From positions 1-15,919 of the forward strand of contig CAMBTZ010000018.1 in the NCBI GenBank assembly GCA_945870925.1: a DNA stretch of 15,919 bases, in the 5' to 3' direction. The position numbers and the translations under genes were made by a program. The notes under the pieces were generated by a model. It was not told the origin of the DNA, made no database searches, and was given only the letters and a program-made list of their open reading frames with translations. Positions 12,817 to 15,919 of this stretch are shown here, one piece after another (the first letter of the stretch is position 1; the number at the start of each line of letters is the position of its first letter). This DNA comes from Chlamydia trachomatis. Its GTDB lineage: Bacteria; Chlamydiota; Chlamydiia; Chlamydiales; 2-12-FULL-49-11.

Positions 12817-14076
12817 ATGAACATTTCTGTAACAACAAGTAGTTCAACATCCTATTTAAAAGAATGCTGCTCTGATGAATTTAATCATATCCTATCATTT
12901 CTTTCTCTAGATGAACGAATTGATTTAGCTTCTACTTCTTCTCATTTTCTGCAAGAAAGAGTACTCCCACTCAGAGAAATTCAATTTGCAGCACACCATT
13001 TTTTAACAGAACTTCGCTCTAGTACAGTAATCTATCCCCTTATTTTTGAAAAACTTTCTATTATATATAACGATTTAATCTTAGCTCTTAGTACAGCTAA
13101 TCCCATTTTACTTGTGAAAATGAATCCCTTCAGTTTAAAATGTCGAATCGCAAATGCACTCTGTCAACTTACTTTAGATGAGCTGCATAGTTTAGAAATC
13201 TCACTTTTTGAAATCGATTTTCCCAAAGGATTTCATGATGTTTTCCTGCTGGCAAAAAGAATTCCTAAAATTTTTGTAACACCTTTAAAAAAACTAAGGG
13301 AGATGCCTGTTCGATCTCCAAGCGATATCTGTTACCTAAAATTTTTACTCGAAACATTTCCAATTTGCACTCCGCCGATAGATAGCAACAAACCAAAACA
13401 TTGGGGAAAAGCCCTGAGAATTGCTACTTTAGATTTAGTGAAAATTTACGATGCATTCCCTCATGAAATTAAAGTCGTTCTACTCTATAAAATTGCAAAA
13501 AAAGTAAATGATTTGAGACCACAGATTCTTTTACAATCGCACTTTCCGGCAATTTTTAAAGCTTTCCCAGGGACATCTTTATTAATATATGGTGGATTTA
13601 CGTTTAAGCAAGTTCGCTCCTTTCAACAAAACTCTAACACAATTAAACTTTCAGAGCCTTTGTGTGCGCAATGGATTACCCATATTATCAAAAACCGATT
13701 AATGACTATTTCCACATTTTTGGAACTTCCTCTAAAAGCAAAAGAATTATTCGCTCAGTATCCTCACGCATTTTTTTTCTTATTACGCGCAGGGCTTGCT
13801 TTAGATGATATTTGCTGCCTTGATGAACAGACTTTAAAACTAAGTATTGAAATAGCTACCTACATGCATGTAAGAAAAACATCATTTAGCTATTCTAGAG
13901 AAAAAATAGCAAGCATGGAAACCACTATCAACCGAATACGAAAAAGAGCTCTTGAGGATGAAAAAGATATCTTTGCTCTTCTTGATATTGAAACATTTTC
14001 TTCAATCACAGATCCGCTAGAAAAATTATTTCGTACTTCACCTTTTACACCTGAAAAAAGAAAGGAAAAGCGATAG
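12817..14076 (+). CDS. F-box-like domain protein, candidate host-directed effector
   Basis: A 419-residue protein whose N-terminus (about 18-54, DEFNHILSFLSLDERIDLASTSSHF then L..R.LPL) fits the F-box pattern of a helix ending ILSFL, a short linker, and an LAxTSxxF helix. F-box domains are eukaryotic and recruit SKP1-Cullin ubiquitin ligases; several environmental chlamydiae encode families of them, presumably secreted. The remainder is helical, with no repeat I can align confidently, and ends in a Lys/Arg-rich tail (PEKRKEKR). No Sec signal is present; the Ser/Thr-rich N-terminus (MNISVTTSSSTS) is compatible with type III secretion but does not prove it. The ATG is preceded by GGGAG at 12807-12811. 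The MFS transporter gene starts 32 bp downstream. The F-box assignment is by eye and the match is imperfect at the usual LPxE start. Confidence 0.65.
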   Translation: MNISVTTSSSTSYLKECCSDEFNHILSFLSLDERIDLASTSSHFLQERVLPLREIQFAAHHFLTELRSSTVIYPLIFEKLSIIYNDLILALSTANPILLVKMNPFSLKCRIANALCQLTLDELHSLEISLFEIDFPKGFHDVFLLAKRIPKIFVTPLKKLREMPVRSPSDICYLKFLLETFPICTPPIDSNKPKHWGKALRIATLDLVKIYDAFPHEIKVVLLYKIAKKVNDLRPQILLQSHFPAIFKAFPGTSLLIYGGFTFKQVRSFQQNSNTIKLSEPLCAQWITHIIKNRLMTISTFLELPLKAKELFAQYPHAFFFLLRAGLALDDICCLDEQTLKLSIEIATYMHVRKTSFSYSREKIASMETTINRIRKRALEDEKDIFALLDIETFSSITDPLEKLFRTSPFTPEKRKEKR

Positions 14077-14102
14077 ATTTTTGCATCTAAATCTACTATA
14101 AT
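14074..14102 (+). promoter_or_regulatory. Possible promoter overlapping the F-box gene stop, before the MFS gene
   Basis: A consensus TATAAT (14097-14102) ends 6 nt before the MFS ATG at 14109, with a weak TAGATT at 14074-14079 as -35 (17-bp spacing). A 7-bp inverted repeat, TAGATTT (14074-14080) and AAATCTA (14089-14095), overlaps it. No Shine-Dalgarno lies before the ATG, so the transcript would be leaderless. Confidence 0.4.
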
Positions 14103-14108
14103 TCAAAA

Positions 14109-15320
14109 ATGGGTAAAAAAATTCATTCAAAATATCTTTTACTAATTATTATAATTTTTGTTGCTGCCTGCATTGAGACAGATATTTATTTACCCGCATT
14201 TCCCGATATGATGACTTGGTTTGGAGTGACCGAAGGTCAAATTCAGAGTTTATTGACATGGAATTTTATTGGAATTTGCATTGCCGGACCATTTTATGGG
14301 CCAATTTCTGATTCTATTGGTAGAAAAAGACCCTTGCTTATAGCTCTAACTCTTTTTTTTATAGGTAGCATCATTACAATATTTGCTGGAAATATCAACC
14401 AAATGCTTATTGGCAGAGTCTTTCAAGGAATTGGAAGCGGGGGATGCTTCACTCTCGGTACAGCCATTCTATTTGATGCTTTCCAAAAGGAAAAAGCGAT
14501 TAAGGCTTTAAATCAGCTTAATTTAATTATTCCTGTCATTATGGCTTTAGCACCATTACTCGGAGGTTATTTAAATCTCACATTTGGTTTTCGCTCTAAT
14601 TTTCTTTGCATTGCCCTATTTGTTCTTATAAGTCTTATTCTTTCGATCTGTTTTTTTTAAGAGACGCTAAATCCTGAAAAACGATCTATACTACAAATGA
14701 GCTCAATTATAAAAGATTTTAAAAAAGCATTAACCTGTAGATCATTTCTTCAGCTAGCGCTTGTGCTCTGCATTATGTTTGCAGCCTACATAGCCTTCCT
14801 TGCAGCTACAGCAATCTTATTTGTTGTTGAATTTGGCATGAGTAAAGTTGTATTTCCTTTTATTCAAGGGGCTATACTTGGGGGATGGGTTGCTGGAAGC
14901 CTAACTCTTAATAAGGCAATTTCTAAATGGGGTATCTTCACTATAAAAAAATCGGGAATAGCTCTTTCCGTAATTTTTGGACTACTAGCCTGTTTACTTG
15001 CCCTAATTTTCCCCAGAAATCCCTACCTACTAACGGCCACAATGACATTTTATGCCTTTGGAGCCAATTGGGTTATCGGTCTGTATTTCCCTGAAGCCAT
15101 GGAAATTCTTCCGGAAATCAAGGGGGTTACCTCAAGCTTGATGACAAGCGCAAGACTTCTTGTTGCAGCAATAACAGTAACAATTTTGGCAACCACTTAT
15201 AACGGCACCGTCTACCCTCTTATTATTGTCATTGCACTAACCATTTCAACGATACTACCGACTCTAATATTCTATGAGCGTTCAAAAATTAATGAAATTA
15301 CTCAGGAAGAAAATCTTTAA
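14109..15320 (+). pseudogene. Bcr/CflA-type MFS drug transporter interrupted by one in-frame TAA
   Basis: A 12-helix proton-driven efflux transporter of the Bcr/CflA group, normally about 400 residues. The reading frame encodes ETDIYLPAFPDM at 23-34 (group signature), motif A GPISDSIGRKRPLL at 64-77, RVFQGIGSGG at 103-112 and motif C-like PLLGGYL at 149-155. It stops at TAA 14658-14660 after a run of eight T, exactly at the cytoplasmic loop between helices 6 and 7. The next codons, in the same frame, read ETLNPEKRSILQM and continue through six more helices to TAA at 15318-15320, 403 codons in all. No base needs to be added or removed: this is a single nonsense codon, not a frameshift. An internal ATG at 14697 has no Shine-Dalgarno. 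It is either a young pseudogene, a case of stop readthrough, or a sequencing error. The last 23 bp overlap the converging gene. Confidence 0.8.
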
Positions 15321-15919
15321 GCTTAACTTTTAATACTTTATTCTCTTTTTTCAGATCTTGAAATTCAAGATACATCGTCTTAATTAAATCCTTAAGCTCA
15401 GTAAGACTTTCGACACCCACATCTTCTAAAATAGCGTCAACCTCATCCTTTAATTTAGGCTCTAGCACATCTGTCGTCTCATAAACACTTTTTTCCTTAA
15501 AACTCTCTTTTAGTGATCTACTTTCAGCACGAGAAGATTTAATTATCTCATCTTGAGCCTCGATAGTTAAGCTCAGTTCTTGTATCTGAAAATTTAATTT
15601 TTGTATATTATCTTTAAGATTTGCTAGCTTATCAACATGATCAGATACTTCAAACCCTAACATTTCTTTACTTTCTTCTAACGTTTTAATATATGCATTA
15701 TGCTCTAGCTTTGCCCTCATGCTATCACTCATTGCTTTTTCAAGACTTGAAAAATTTAAACGAACAACCCCCTCTAGTTCGCCTATATAATTACCAAGCC
15801 ACTGAAATCTATCTACGATATCTTCAAACGTCGAAACTTCTGATGAATCATCTTTCGAACTTATAGATTCAAGCATTTCATTAATAGCTAAAACTGTACG
15901 CTTAAATTTTAATTCATCA
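15298..15919 (-). CDS. Coiled-coil protein (partial at the 5' end)
   Basis: The frame is open from the right edge of the window to TAA at 15298-15300, at least 206 residues. An ATG at 15876 is a possible start, but it has no ribosome-binding site and the frame upstream of it encodes protein-like sequence (DELKFKRTVLAINE), so the true start is probably outside. The protein is highly charged and rich in Leu, Glu and Lys, with heptad-like patterns from the middle to the end (KLANLKDNIQKLNFQIQELS and DLKKENKVLKVKL), predicting long coiled coils. There is no membrane segment or signal peptide in the visible part. Such proteins in chlamydiae include secreted and structural ones; no family is recognised. 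Its 3' end overlaps the MFS gene on the other strand by 23 bp. Confidence 0.75.
   Translation of the reverse strand, partial: DELKFKRTVLAINEMLESISSKDDSSEVSTFEDIVDRFQWLGNYIGELEGVVRLNFSSLEKAMSDSMRAKLEHNAYIKTLEESKEMLGFEVSDHVDKLANLKDNIQKLNFQIQELSLTIEAQDEIIKSSRAESRSLKESFKEKSVYETTDVLEPKLKDEVDAILEDVGVESLTELKDLIKTMYLEFQDLKKENKVLKVKLKDFLPE

Noticed and set aside
14650..14660. Frameshift in the T8 tract as the cause of the MFS interruption
   Set aside because: The sequence before and after the stop is in the same frame (14658-14660 TAA, then GAG ACG CTA), so slippage by one base does not explain it; a nonsense codon does.
1..15919. CRISPR arrays, tRNA or rRNA genes, tandem repeats
   Set aside because: No regularly spaced direct repeats, cloverleaf-like elements or rRNA signatures were seen in any part of the window.

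Overview
The window comes from a member of the Chlamydiota, most likely an environmental (amoeba- or arthropod-associated) lineage rather than Chlamydia itself. The DNA is AT-rich. Two stretches match the gene order I recall from Chlamydia trachomatis: tadA/rpsO/pnp (CT844-CT843-CT842) and phoH / cysteine-rich hypothetical / SH3-domain adhesin (CT015-CT016-CT017). An F-box-like protein and several small two-lobed hydrophobic proteins fit an intracellular bacterium that manipulates a eukaryotic host. Family or genus cannot be resolved from sequence reading alone.

Layout. 1-891 (minus strand): start of rpmE (ribosomal protein L31, cut by the window edge), a small conserved-looking gene, and tadA, with tadA overlapping the small gene ATGA-style. 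851-3367 (plus): a promoter, rpsO, a candidate attenuator, pnp and a strong terminator, forming a translation/RNA-decay block. 3356-4441: accessory zone with a membrane-protein remnant, an 87-residue and a 128-residue hydrophobic protein, and a tiny lysine-rich reading frame. 4526-5878 (minus): phoH, a PIN domain fused to a PhoH ATPase. 6039-9804 (plus): a consensus promoter, then the CT016-like cysteine protein, a secreted SH3-domain protein resembling adhesin Ctad1, a coupled DUF455 ferritin-like protein, and a membrane-anchored serine hydrolase. 9805-10200: decayed DNA with the 3' remnant of a gene next to what looks like the right end of an IS200/IS605-type element. 10201-11226 (minus): rmuC. 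11266-15919: accessory genes: an exported phosphotransferase/kinase-like protein, a small helical protein that converges on it with overlapping 3' ends, an F-box-like protein, a Bcr/CflA-type drug transporter split by one in-frame TAA, and a coiled-coil protein running off the right edge.

How they work together. rpsO-pnp, tadA, rpmE, phoH and rmuC are housekeeping functions in translation, RNA turnover and DNA maintenance. The CT016/Ctad1/DUF455 trio looks like an operon from one strong promoter and probably serves the cell envelope or host contact. The small hydrophobic proteins, the exported kinase-like protein and the F-box protein are candidate host-interaction factors. Several accessory genes lack a Shine-Dalgarno sequence and have a -10 hexamer only 6-9 bases before the start codon, which suggests leaderless transcripts beside the canonical SD-led ones.
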